Made by a program: the position numbers and the translations under genes. A stretch of 64,000 nt of DNA from Mactra quadrangularis (Eukaryota > Mollusca > Bivalvia > Venerida > Mactridae). The notes beneath the pieces are model-generated. The model was not told the origin of the DNA and did not search any database. It saw nothing but the letters and a program-made list of their open reading frames with translations. The stretch is from NCBI GenBank assembly GCA_025267735.1, contig CM046294.1:4002001-4066000 (forward strand). The letters are read 5' to 3'. Below, piece by piece: positions 46,241 through 58,419 of this stretch; the stretch's first letter is position 1; every line of letters begins with the position of its first letter.

Positions 46241-46502
46241 AAGTTTAGTTGTTTGTTTTTGTTGGGTTTAACGCCATAGTAACACATTGTATAGGTCATA
46301 TAACGGCGGTCAGTCAACCTACTCACTGTTCCTGGAAAGGCTAAATCTGGATTTAGCTGTTAACCAACTACTTAGCGCATACTGTTGTCAGTGACTGACA
46401 ACTGCCCTACATTATTAACTCTCGAGAATAGAACACACAACCCCTCAATCAGTAGATTTATGTGCTACCAACTGAGCTAGCAGGGCGGCAAAATTAAGTT
46501 TA
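46241..46502 (-). mobile_element. tRNA-derived SINE, family 1, in Ack intron
   Basis: Minus orientation; A box complement CCAACTGAGCTAGC at the right, GGGTTTAACGCC tail side at the left. The flanks share AAGTTTA (46241-46247 and 46496-46502). The region between the head and body is shortened relative to 13951-14267. Confidence 0.8.
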
Positions 46503-46824
46503 TACAAATTCATTTTAGCTCAATTGTGAAAAAAGTTATTGATAAGTAAACTGCCCTCGAAAAGTTCCTTCACACATTCACAACTAATATTTTACTCAAT
46601 AGAACTTCAAAAAGTTGTAAAGGCAGTTTATTGTTGAACTAATTTCTATTTTGCTTTTTCTAATCATTACATCTGTCTTATGAATATGAAATAACCAAAA
46701 TATTCCAAACTTGATATTGGTTCATTCAAGATACATTGACCATTCTTTTAAAGGCTGATAGATAACATTAGCTGAAACTAAAAAAAAATGTACCAATAAA
46801 AGTTCCATTTCCATCCCATGAATA

Positions 46825-47085
46825 ACAAGTAAATCTGTGAGCTAATGCTCACTAGTGATATCCCCGCAAAAATCTAAAAATATGCGACAAACAGGAAGTA
46901 GATGAGCAAGGAGCATGAAATCGCTTTACACCACATGGGACTATGGGATGAAGCAATATGCAAAGTATTAGGCTGCTGCATGTTATAGTTGCTGAGAAAA
47001 CAGTGACGGAAATTTTGTAACGGACGGACGCACGCATGGACAAGAATAAAACAGTATACCCCCCTCTTCTTCGAAGCGGGGGTAT
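46825..47085. mobile_element. MITE, CAAGTAAATCTGTGAGC family, in Ack intron
   Basis: Complete copy: CAAGTAAATCTGTGAGCTAA start, GGACGGACGC run, TTCGAAGCGGGGGTAT end, flanked by AATAA / AATGAA. Confidence 0.75.
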
Positions 47086-47760
47086 AATGAATGAAACAAA
47101 CAATATTAAACAGTACTAATTCTTAAAGTTTGAACTTGAAAATTGTAGCAATGTAAAAAATTGTAATGTGAGGAAACTTTTGGAGGGCAGTGTTTATAAT
47201 CACTTTTGAGTTCACTGTTTGGTATAGTGCGTAAAGTTTGACCACGATCTGACCTTTCACATTTGCATCTAATAATTATCTACATTATTTACACAAATCC
47301 CAAGGAAAATCAGTACCATGCCTATTCTACACTTCAGCAGCGATTGTAAAATTATAGAAGTATGTTTACTGGTATGTGTTAAATTTAAACACAATCCTAA
47401 CGACCAAGGTGTAATCGAGCATTATTGCTACATTTGTTTTCAATGTAATGAATATTCTTGCATAAAGGTCAGGTTGGGGTCAAACTTAACGCACAATACC
47501 CTAGTACTGAGCTAGTAGGGTGAAGTTTCTTGCTCCAGGGTAGGTTTTTTATGTCCAAATATCTCTCTACCTCAAGAGCAGACCTGAAAACTTGCATCTA
47601 TTTACTTACAATATACCTTCAGATTAATCTGTTAATAGCTACAAAAATTGAATTACAAAGATACATCAATTACAACTTTGCTCGCTTTCTACCGATAAGT
47701 AGTACAGTATTAAAATGAAGACGAAAGTCTGACCTTGAACTTAAAAATCTAATAACCTTA

Positions 47761-48635
47761 ACTTTATACGGAGCCCCTAAAAGGACATTTTGAAATACTT
47801 TTTTATTTTCACAACTATTTCTTTTAAATGTAATATTATTTCGTTTTAACGAAATATTATTTCGTTTATTCGAAATATTATTTCGATTAAATGAAATAAT
47901 ATTACGTTTAAACGAAATAATTATTTCGTTTTTTCGAAATAATATTATTTCGTTTTTTTCGAAATAATTATTTCGTTTTTTCGAAATAATTATTTCGTTT
48001 TTTCGAAATATTATTTCGTTTAAACGTAATATTATTTCGTTTTAACGAAATATTATTTCTTTTAATCGAAATAATTATTTCGTTTATTTCGTAAAAAGAA
48101 ATAATTATTTTGAAAAAACGAAATAATATTTCGTTTATACGAAATATTATTTCGTTTAAACGTAATATTATTTCGTTAAATCGAAATAATTATTTCGTTA
48201 AATCGAAATAATTATTTCGTTTTTTCGAATTAATTATTCCGAAAAAAAGAAATATTATTTCGTTAAATCGAAATAATATTTCGAAAAAACGAAATAATTA
48301 TTTCGAAAAAACGTAATAATATTATTTCGAAAAAACGAAATAATTATTTCGAAAAAACGAAATAATAATTTCGATTAAACGAAATAATATTTCGTTAAAA
48401 CGAAATAATATTACGTTTAAACGAAATAATATTTCAAAAAAACGAAATAATATTATTTCGAAAAAACGAAATAATTATTTCGTTTTAACGTAATATTATT
48501 TCGTTTAATCGAAATAATATTTCGAATAAACGAAATAATATTTCGTTTAAACGAAATAATATTACGTTATAACGAAATAGTTGTGAAAATAAAAAAAGTA
48601 TTTCAAAATGTCCTTTTAGGGGCTCCGTAACTTTA
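47761..48635. mobile_element. 0.86-kb foldback element made of CGAAATAATTATTTCG palindromes
   Basis: The termini 47767-47822 and 48573-48629 are about 55-bp inverted copies (TACGGAGCCCCTAAAAGG at the left). The target duplication is ACTTTA (47761-47766 and 48630-48635). The 750-bp interior is almost entirely short, mutually complementary words such as ATTTCGTTTAAACGAAAT and CGAAATAATTATTTCG, dozens of times. There is no coding potential. It lies in the last intron of Ack and could fold extensively in DNA or RNA. Confidence 0.85.
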
Positions 48636-50003
48636 CAACCCGATAGTCTACATAATTAGGAGCATATAAGAAACATAAACAGCAGGAATAGACATATTTC
48701 TTATAATTGAAAATAAAATGAAATTACACATACTACAAATTAAAATATTTCATTTCTACATAGTAAAGTCCCCTAACCCTTAAGTGTTAAATAATAATGT
48801 GTGCAGAAACTACTAAATAAAACACAAAATATCTCCTCAAAATATAAAATAAGCCAGATACCAATATTTTCAGGTCAAATAGTTGACCCTGATAAAGTGA
48901 TTTGAAAAAAAATCATGCTAACTGATAACCATATATGCTAGTGTTTTCCAATACCAAAAGTTAAAATGCCAAAAGTTAAAATGCAAATGGACAGCTCAGT
49001 GCAAGACTAGTTTAATACATCCTTCTCCATTTACTTTAAGTTGGACTAGTTTTGCTCTAACCCATTGAAATTTAATAATTTTAAGAGTGACAAGTTTGAA
49101 ACATTTCTATCCTCTTTAGACAGTGATAAATCCTAACAGATCAATGTACGTTTTGCTTTACCACATGCTTCCTAGTGTGTGTGCGACCTTCCAAGTGTGA
49201 CCTTGAAAATATAACATCAAACAAGTGACCTTGACCTTTGAATAAGGTTGTCATAGTAACCACCAAGTGCAGAAAGTTGACTGGACATATCAAGTCCCTC
49301 CTATCATGCAGTGTGATAAGATTTTCATGTAAAAACTAAGATCTCACCAAAACTGAATCAAACATAGGTATTGGTACCAGTAACTTAAGTATTCAAATCA
49401 GCGGTGCCAGAAATGATTTGACAACATTGAACAGTAGTAGAAAATGAAGACACAGACCAATGGCAACAACCAGTAATACAAGACTGACACTGAAAATATT
49501 GATAACTGGATATTTAGACATAGATTGAGAAAACTATGAAGTTTACCATATTTTCCTGTGTTAAAGTCAAAACATTTTTGCCCATTTTTGTTTAGTTTTA
49601 AACTCATTGCCCTAAGGCTTATATTGGTACTGAAACTTCATTTTTTCCAAATATTTTCAACAAATTTGGGCTTTAACTTAAAAGTAGAATCGACTTATGC
49701 ACAGGAAAATAAGGTAGAAAACGACATCTTGGTTGAAAAAACAATGTGATCAATTATACCTTGCCAAATTTATTAAAAAAACAATTAAAAAATACTTTCT
49801 GCTTACAGCTGAGGTAAACATGCAGTATTAATAGGAGGTAAAGGAACAGCCTCATAGTGTTGCATTAGACATTTCTATGAAACATATAAGCATGTCTCAT
49901 TATATGAAAATGAGTTATTTTCACTAGTCTGAATTAATTTGTGGGTAGTCCATGGCTTTTGGATAAGTGGGTTCAGACTATGATTGTAATTCTATATTTG
50001 GTG

Positions 50004-50155
50004 TATGGGACCACAGGCTGCCAGCATGAAAGTCACCCCTCCCTAAGAAAATATTTTTTTAATACATACACACATTAAATATTTTTGTGCATATATTTTT
50101 TTTTGGGGGGGGGTGGGGGAGGGGCTCTTTCATGCCAGCAGCCAGTGATTGGGAC
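50004..50155. mobile_element. hAT-like MITE, CACAGGCTGCC family, second copy
   Basis: The element 50012-50147 starts CACAGGCTGCCAGCATGAAA and ends near CTTTCATGCCAGCAGCCAGTG. Flanks TATGGGAC and ATTGGGAC agree at six of eight bases. It contains a run of about nine G. Related to 2838-2970. Confidence 0.7.
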
Positions 50156-50316
50156 CTTTTATGATTCAATTTTTATAATTATAAGACCCTCTGGGTTTTC
50201 TTCCAATTTCACCCTTAGTTTAACAATACAAAGTATAACAATCACATTGTTTCTTCAAACCTCAACTGTCATCCTATATTCTAATGTTGTACAAACATAT
50301 CAAATATCAAACTTAC

Positions 50317-50368
50317 ATCGCTACCAAATAACTTTTGTATTAAAATCACCTCCTCGCCATTCTTCTCC
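50317..50368 (-). CDS. TNK2: Ack1/TNK2-type kinase, 52-nt penultimate exon
   Basis: On the minus strand a TACATTGGTACAG acceptor is followed by 52 bases and a GTAAGT donor. One base completes the AG left by the upstream exon (AGG, Arg), then EKNGEEVILIQKLFGSD reads straight into VTKEDC of the UBA exon in phase 0. Length (1 modulo 3) is exactly what the two known exons require. In human Ack1 a comparable KIQxLQxxVHG stretch precedes the UBA. The exon is too short to stand out as an open frame, so it rests on splice phase plus this resemblance. Confidence 0.75.
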
Positions 50369-51474
50369 CTGTACCAATGTAGAAATATACGACATGAATA
50401 TAGATGTATGTATATGATCAAACATACAACAACAACACAGAACACTTAGCAACAGTATATACCTGCCAAATCAGTAATTTGCCTTTTTTCCATTTTTGAG
50501 CATAATTTTTTTTTTAATATTCTATTTTCTATTCTTGAACTTGATCAATCAAAACTTCATATTTGGTTAGTATCAACAACAGGAGACACCTCTAACCATC
50601 CTTTTATAATTATAAGAACATTTTATTCAACTGTCAGTGGAACATTCATTAAACCCCGTTGATTTAAATACTCATTCATATTCAATAATCCTCATGTACA
50701 TGTACTTCTATCATTATCAATCTTGATCACATAAGTACTGAAGTGAGTATTTAAATCAGGGGGTTAATGTATGCACCAATGAAAAATGAATAAAATTTTC
50801 TGATACTTGCTTATCCTTCTTTAAGGAACCATTGACTTCTTCCTAGATAGAGAAAAAATGGACATCAATTTTGTCTTATATAAAAAGAGCCAAATTTTAT
50901 GTAGATATATCGCAAAGGACTTGAGAAGCCCAGGTTTTGCCATAATGCATCATACAGACAGCTTACTCATGAGTGAAAGTTAATGTTTTTCAGAAATCCT
51001 GAAATTTTATAATTTCAGTAGCTTTTACTTTTTCCATGGTCTCCAAAATCCAGAACTACAAGACCAGTGTGGAAAAACTTCACTAAGCATATTGTAATTT
51101 TGTGACAGAAACAGATTTGGCAAGTATACCTGTGTAATAATCTAGCTTATGTCTAACACAACAATCATCATCAATACTTACAAAATATATTTTAAAAATC
51201 TCTTAAAAACATCTAATTGAGCAAAACAATGCCTTGTTTCTTAGCAAAAAGTTTTGTTAATAAATTGGCCAATTTGGAAATGTAATTTCACAATTATGAA
51301 TTCGTAATTATCCTACATAATTTTATAAATATATTTAGAACAGACAGTGACCAGCACACCTAACCAGCTTTTCTGGACATTGTTTTTACCTGTATCCTTC
51401 TTCCACAGGGAAGTTGATACCTACTTTAAATAGTATACCGATAAACACTAATATTATTACAAATGATGTGACCT

Positions 51475-51550
51475 GTTGCAGCGGGGAATCGAACCCAGGG
51501 TGGCTGGATCTCAAGTTGAGTGCTTTACCATTGCGCCGTGACCAAGGCCA
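51475..51550 (-). repeat. tRNA-like sequence (SINE head or tRNA pseudogene)
   Basis: The minus strand reads GCGCAATGGTAAAGCAC then, after about 25 bases, GGGTTCGATTCCCCGC, an A-box-like and a clear B-box element at tRNA spacing. There is no clean acceptor stem, so a pseudogene or SINE head is likelier than a working tRNA gene. Confidence 0.5.
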
Positions 51551-53438
51551 ACATAATAATTATCAGAGCAGGCTTAAGTTTATATGTTGCAATTCTAACA
51601 TGGTATCAAAGTAACTGATGATCACTGAGCTGAATAATTGCTCAAACAAAATTAAGAAAATCCAAATTCTATATATTATTGGAAATAAATTTTGCAGCAT
51701 TTATAAACTGTATTCATTCACAAGGCATTCAATCAAGACATTAAGGCTCAAAAACAGTATAAAATCCCATACATTGTGTTAAATATGGTGCAATGAAACA
51801 AGTCAAGAAATCTATTGTTTGTGATAACAATCTGTTATAGGAAGGTGGATGACAGAAAATACGTCAGAATGTGAGAACTGTTGGCATGGCAACTAGAGGA
51901 ATGATTTCAGAAAAACTGAGATTCCATGCAAAGATTTTATTTTGGAAATATTTGTGCATTAAAGTGAAGACTTAGACTCATTCAGACAAGGAGTCCAATT
52001 TGTTATCAAGATTTTTGAAGTAGCAATTCATGGGAATGGAAGCACTGCGATTATAACAAAGGCCAGTTTTATGGTAAGCAAACTAGAAAAACTCTTCAAA
52101 CATATTAAATATGGAGGTACAAATAGCTCAATGCATATGGATGGCAAACTATATATAAATATATATATACATTGTGTTTTTCATTCTACAAGGTAAAGAA
52201 CAATTAAGGGGAGATAAGTAGGTAAATATTTGTATATTTGGAACACCTCGTGGTTTTCTATGCAAATCTACCATGGACATCATAAGGAGAGAATTTAGTT
52301 CTAACATGAATTCTGTATTTAAGGTAAATTTCATTTATTTGTGGTCTGAGAGAATACAATCTGAATTAAAAGAAACACAACATCTGTGACATTTAAATGC
52401 ATTCATCAATTTTAAGTTAAATGTTCACAAAATGAGTTTAATTACTTTGATCTTTGGCAATTTGTAAAAAAAAATCTTTAAGGTTTTTACCTTACTAGGT
52501 CACAAAAATAGCAAATATGTTTGATTATATTGACCTAGTATGACCCTATACAAACAATAACATTTTCAACCAGGCCTAAAATCTTGTTGCATTACTATTA
52601 CTAAAGATGTCCAAAGTATATTTGCACAAAGGACTTCTAAGGTGTTCCTAGTAATATTTGTATCAACATTCCAAGAAAAATTATACTAAAATGTAATCTA
52701 ACTTAATTTCTAAGATTTTTCTAAGGACTAATATGTGGGCACCTGGGATTCTAAGGCTTTCTTGACTGGCTGCCACACTATCATACATTGTAATAATTAT
52801 TGGTCTATAACAACAAAGCCTATTTTCTCACTAGCATTGTTTTTATTCATATTTTAGGCCATTTACCTACTTTCTTACACAAGGAGACAGTTTTCCTAGC
52901 ACTTTTCTTAACCAGTACTCACAATCCATCCATAGTCAACAATGTCTCATTCTTAAGAGCAAAATCTTTGATAGGATTTACAAACTTGCAATGACAACTA
53001 GCTACTTATAAGCCTGTTAGACAGCTTTCTAAAACAATAGATTCCAAACCAAGCTTAAGCTTAGTCCTACATTTTCAACAGCTTAGAGACTAAAGGAGGA
53101 CCTCCGAAGACAAGTCCAAAAGCTGTGCAAATCACTATCTTTGTCCAATCAATAGCATGTTCTCAAATTTGTCATAAAATGTATCATGCATATGAGATCA
53201 TGAAAACAGTAAAGATAGATAAGAAAACATCATCACACAAAAACAAACAGCATATAACGATATAGATGATTTGAATGTTCCTGAAATACCTAATAAAATA
53301 TTGAACCACTCATTTCCTTATAAATTAATACTAAATTTAAAGAATTTTCTTTCAATTAGAGTCTTCAAAATTAAGAACTTTCATAAATGAAATGGCCTAA
53401 ATTAATCATACAATGTAATATTTTTTTAAGTTTGGATT

Positions 53439-53774
53439 TTACACCATTTATGTTATTTTGTTTGTTGGGTTTAACGCCGTAGCAACACATTGTATAGGTC
53501 ATATAATGGCGGTCAGTCAACCTACTCACTCCTCCTGGGAAGGCTAAATCTCTGGATTTAGCTGTTAACTAACAACTAAGCACATACTTCATCAGTGACT
53601 GACAACTGCCCTACATAATTAAGAATCATTGGCAGGAGAGAAAATGGCCGTAGAAATAATTTCATGACCAAGGTCCACAAAAGTATGTCTGGTCCGGGAA
53701 TTGAACCCACGACCCCTCGATCAGTAGACTTGTGTGCTACCAACTGAGCAAGCCAGGTGGCTTACACCATTTAT
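53439..53774 (-). mobile_element. tRNA-derived SINE, family 1, in Ack intron, 13-bp target duplication
   Basis: The element 53452-53761 in minus orientation is flanked by exact TTACACCATTTAT (53439-53451 and 53762-53774). Head CCAACTGAGCAAGCC at the right, body CAGTGACTGACAACTGCC, tail side GTTGGGTTTAACGCCGTAGC. Closest to the copy at 13951-14267. Confidence 0.9.
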
Positions 53775-56247
53775 AAACAATTTATTAAGTTACATGTATG
53801 TATAGAGGTGGGACTCAATAAACCTTTCATGGATACTTCTCAACCAGTACTTGCTTACTTTTCCACAGAAAGAAATAAAAACTCCTCTATTTGTGTAGAA
53901 TAATAATAACAAAAATCAAACTTTCTTGCAATGGTAAAGCCTGATGCTACAATGAATAACAAAATTTCAATAAATCATTCTAAAGATAAATCAAACAGGG
54001 ATATTATGAAAGTCTACAGACATACATGATTTCAAAAGAACCATACCTACTATTTATAGTAAATATTTCTAATTTATGACTAATTGAAAGAGCAAGTAAT
54101 ATACTAATTTGATCACCATGGAAATGGTTCTACGTTGATAAATGGTAACCATAGAAACAGTGCTAAGTCATCAAACGGAAATAAGTCGATAAGACTAAAG
54201 TAAGAATGAATATAATGTTCATATATATAATTAAAAATACTATAGTATCATCATATCCAGATATTAATTCAAAGTTATATATATGTATAAGGTAAGATAG
54301 AAATCACATGACCAAAAGTTTTTGTTATACTAAAAAAATACTTTGTTTACTTGTCCTCTAGTTCAGTATCCACGGTATTCAGGGGAGGTGACTCTGTAAA
54401 GCAAGACAATTAGTGAAAACATTGATTACCCACCTTTTATAATAACAATAAATGATTCAATACAATATCTCATATTTTAATTTCAGAAATAGGACAAAAT
54501 ATTAACTAACTTTTTTCCATTCTAATTTTCTTAATTACATTTATATATTTATTTGCCATTTGTATGTACATTGTATTATATCATTTTTTTCCATACAAAA
54601 ATGAAAATCATGAAAGACATGAAATAAAATTGACAAAAAAATAAGATTTTTTTGTTAGAAATTTTGTGCCACAATAACAAATAGATTGCTTTTGAAAATC
54701 ATGATGTAAAAATATTGACAAGCATAACTCTAAACTTGAAGAGGAAAAATCAAATTTGAATTAAAAAAACAAATCTCATTTCAAAGTTTGTAAACTTGAA
54801 TTACCTTAAAAATGTCCCTGGTGATGATATTTCTACTGAACAAAATATGAGTATATTTGAATCATTTACTGTATATAATTCACACAGCATGTGCAAAAGC
54901 TGTCTCGCCAAAGTGTCACTAAATCTGGGAACTTTCTACATAGTACTGTATCATCTCACAAATAAATTTTAACAGTCAAACTTGTTGACCAATAAATCTC
55001 CATAGCAACCATTAAAAAAATATTTTTTAAGTTATATATATAAATTTCAGACGGAAGTGCCCAAAATTGAAAAAAATGTTTTTCAAATTGATTTTGTCAT
55101 GGAAAATGGCCATAAAAAATATTAATTTTGATTTGGACAAAATCTTCTAGATAAAGAATTTCAGGAAAAGAATTCAATGACTGTGACTTTTATAATTAAA
55201 GCTGACAAAATGGATGAACAAAATATTTTGTTGAAATTGGCCTTCAACCATAACTGGAAGTGAAACCTTTTCATATTTCCCCAAAGTCAAACTCATCGAA
55301 AGCCTACAATATTTTGCATGAAAGCAAGGCAAAAACTGGCACAGCAAAATATTTAAAAGAAAAATTGATTACGAAATAATATATTCTGTAAACAATGATA
55401 AATTCATAATACATGGCAAGTTATATGACTCAATATTATAAATCTTGGAATTAAAATTTGCACTTCGGCCATCGGAACACATACATTGCTAATCAATTGT
55501 AGGGCCATATTACCTCATATGGGGCAGAGCCTTACGTCTGACAGGTAACTGACTCCACTCCAACTCACATTTTCAGATGCCAATCTACGTAAATGAAGAC
55601 TTGCTAGACTTTGTAAAATATTTTCATAGAAACAAGCTAGAAACCTTTCCACCACATTCAAGAATTAAGTAAAACATGGTTAAGACATGCAAAAATAATG
55701 CAAAAAAATATATTCACACTTAGGCATGCATAGTTAAACAAGCACTTTGTAAGCCATCTAAAAAAACATTGAAAACATAAAATTTGGCCCTTCAACCACA
55801 CGAATATACATAAATACAAGAATATGTATAAATATATCAATAATAAATATTTTGTAGGATGATACAAAAAGAAATGAGGTAGATAAAATTACAAAATTAA
55901 ATATATAATATTATAAATATACAATTATTTTATTATACTACTATAAAGGGGGTAAGTAAAAAGAATATATAATATTATACATAATTAGCTTTCTATTACT
56001 CTTGGTTATATATGTGTATATATTGTAATTATATATTAATTATGTAAAACATTAATAAATTAATTTAAATTAATAATCTAAGACTAATTGATTACAATAA
56101 GTAATATAAACATCTTAATGTTTTAAGTGCCATAGAAAGAAAGCCTGAATTGTAATCAACTGCATCAAATCAATATTATTTACTATAATTTATCAACTTC
56201 AAATTGTTCTTTAGTTTTCTGTATCATTAATTGAAATACCAATTTTG

Positions 56248-56529
56248 CAGGGGCGGATCCAGGACTTTTTTCTAGGGGGGGGGGGGGGGGGGTCCGAACT
56301 TTTCTGGGGGGATTGAACCTCGAACCACAATATACACATTTTGCAGTAAAAATGCGAAATATTGATAATAAAAACTACATAACCATTAAATCTATGTTAA
56401 GCACCGAGAAAAATGGCTTTATGCTACTTAAAAATGACTTACAGGCAAGAAATACACTAATGAACAGGTACATTTTCCAAAGTCTAGGGGGGTCCGGACC
56501 CCCCTGACCCCCTGCTGGATCCGCCTATG
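56248..56529. mobile_element. 282-bp hAT-like MITE, CAGGGGCGGATCCAGG termini
   Basis: The left end CAGGGGCGGATCCAGG and the right end, read inward, CATAGGCGGATCCAGC are inverted copies. A G-run of about 18 follows the left terminus. Related to 45286-45492. Confidence 0.7.
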
Positions 56530-58419
56530 TTTTCAATAATAAAAACTCAATTTAACTACCAGGTATGCCAGCCAACTCTTTGCTACATGTGTCTAAAAGA
56601 GACATGTCTTATATGTAGGCATTTATTCTAGTCTGGACAATTAAGTAACGAAATGCTGATTGTAAATATTAAAATAACAAACCCTTCAATACAGACATGG
56701 GATCAAAACCTCTGAATGGAACATTTCCAGTTTTAATTCAAATGTTGCATGATATGCTTCATGGCTGGGCATCAATAAACTATATTGCATTTGTAAAGCC
56801 ACATCTTTTAGCTTGATAAGCTTCCTGGCTGGACATTTTTAAACTACACTGTATTGGTAAAGCCACAATTGACTCATTAACAAAATATCCCTCAACAAAC
56901 ACAGGTCAGCTCTAAGATAAGATTAATAAATTACTAACATGCTTACAGATTTTCTGGTGAAATAACAAAACTAAGTCTGATTAAAATCTCAACTAAAGTG
57001 TTAAGTGAAAAGACAAAACTTTGATAGGTCAGCGCAAAACTGACCAATCAAATTAAGGAAATCTTGACTATTTTTAAAGCTAATATGTGCTGATGAAAAT
57101 GTAAACAGAACTGAATGATGTGGATGAACAATGGAGATGATTAGTTTGTTTGCTTACCATAAAATTGACACTTAATTCTTAATCATCAGTTTTTTTCGGA
57201 TATCAGAAATGTGTCGCTTAAAGCTATAACTTTTACGGATAATACAGATATATATAATTCTGAATATAAATAAGGACCATCAGGGAGTTCCATATGTAGA
57301 CAATAAGGTTGATTAAAGGGACAAAGTATTAACTGTTAGATAACATACAAGAGGGGACAAAGGGACCCTAGACCATGTGAAGGATATGGAAGTGATTGAC
57401 AGTATGTTATTCAAAAAAGAAAACAAATTAGTTAAAAATCTGTGAAAAAAAGGGATTGAAAAAGGGGCCGCACCACCATGTACAGGAATTTTGAACACAG
57501 ATCCCTTAAACAAAGACGCAAACAGTGAATATACCTTCCAAGCATTATATGATCAAAAACCTTAACTAAAAAATTCCAATAAGTGTAGGCTGAGCATTCG
57601 TTGAAATAAAAATGCCAAAATATACTAGTAAAAATTACTCTAAACCTCAAGTTTAAATTTCATACCAATGGAATCCATAGAATTGGATAGAAACCCTTTA
57701 AGATAATGCTTGCATCTTTGTATGGGTATTAAAAGTGTGTGGGACCATCTAACACCATTAATTTAAAACAAAAAATATCAAATCCCAACTAGTTTTTATT
57801 GATAGAAGGCAAGAGTATGGTGAGACTGAAGGGTTAGCAAACACACACATCCAAGATACAATTAAAAAATTTTAGAGACTCCAAGTCATTTTAATTTGGT
57901 TTTAATTAATGCCAAGTCAACACAAATGATAGTCATTTTAACTGTAGGACTTCAATTACATAAAAAGGGCCATTTTAGTCTCCTAGGGGCTTAAATACAG
58001 ACCATGTGACCATAACAATGTTAGTTTCTGTGACTAATAACTTACTTCTAAAGTTATTTTGGACCCAAAAAAGGGATTTACATGACTATAACCAGGGATA
58101 TGGTCAATGTGAAGCCATTTTGTTTTTTAAGCATATATTTTACAATTATTGCAGAGATAAAATTGCTATGAGATATATCAAGTAGGAAGAGCCAAATTTC
58201 ATGTTAAAAGCAAGTACAATTTTGGTGTATATCATATAAAAAAGTTTTTCAGAAATTAAAAAAATGAACATAAATTTGCTTGAATGTATGTTACAAGTAC
58301 CAGTACAAGTACAAACGTTGAAACTATTACACACAGACAGTGATGGTGACCGGTGAAGAAAGGAAGAAAAAACAACGAAAAAAAAAACTGTGGTACACAA
58401 TAAAAACAACAACATTTAC

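Larger units (their letters stand above)
46214..50316 (-). other. Ack last intron
   Basis: Intron of about 4.1 kb carrying a SINE (46241-46502), a MITE (46825-47085), the palindrome-array foldback (47761-48635) and part of a hAT-like MITE (50004-50155). No other exon seen. Confidence 0.7.
50369..58419 (-). other. Ack intron, 8 kb, AT-rich
   Basis: No further exon is required by phase. It holds a tRNA-like element (51475-51550), a SINE (53439-53774), a MITE (56248-56529) and a possible 24-nt cassette exon (55514-55537). Confidence 0.65.

Noticed and set aside
50085..50417. 110-codon plus-strand frame starting in a G-run
   Set aside because: It begins inside a MITE and overlaps the minus-strand Ack exon; no family resemblance.
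51475..51550. A functional tRNA gene
   Set aside because: B box is good but no convincing acceptor or anticodon stem; SINE head or pseudogene is likelier.
54361..54403. Candidate Ack exon (SPPLNTVDTELED) with good TTACAG and GTAAAC sites
   Set aside because: Neither acceptor choice fits the phase left by the Pro-rich exon, and its exit phase does not fit the UBA exon; the 50317-50368 exon fits fully.
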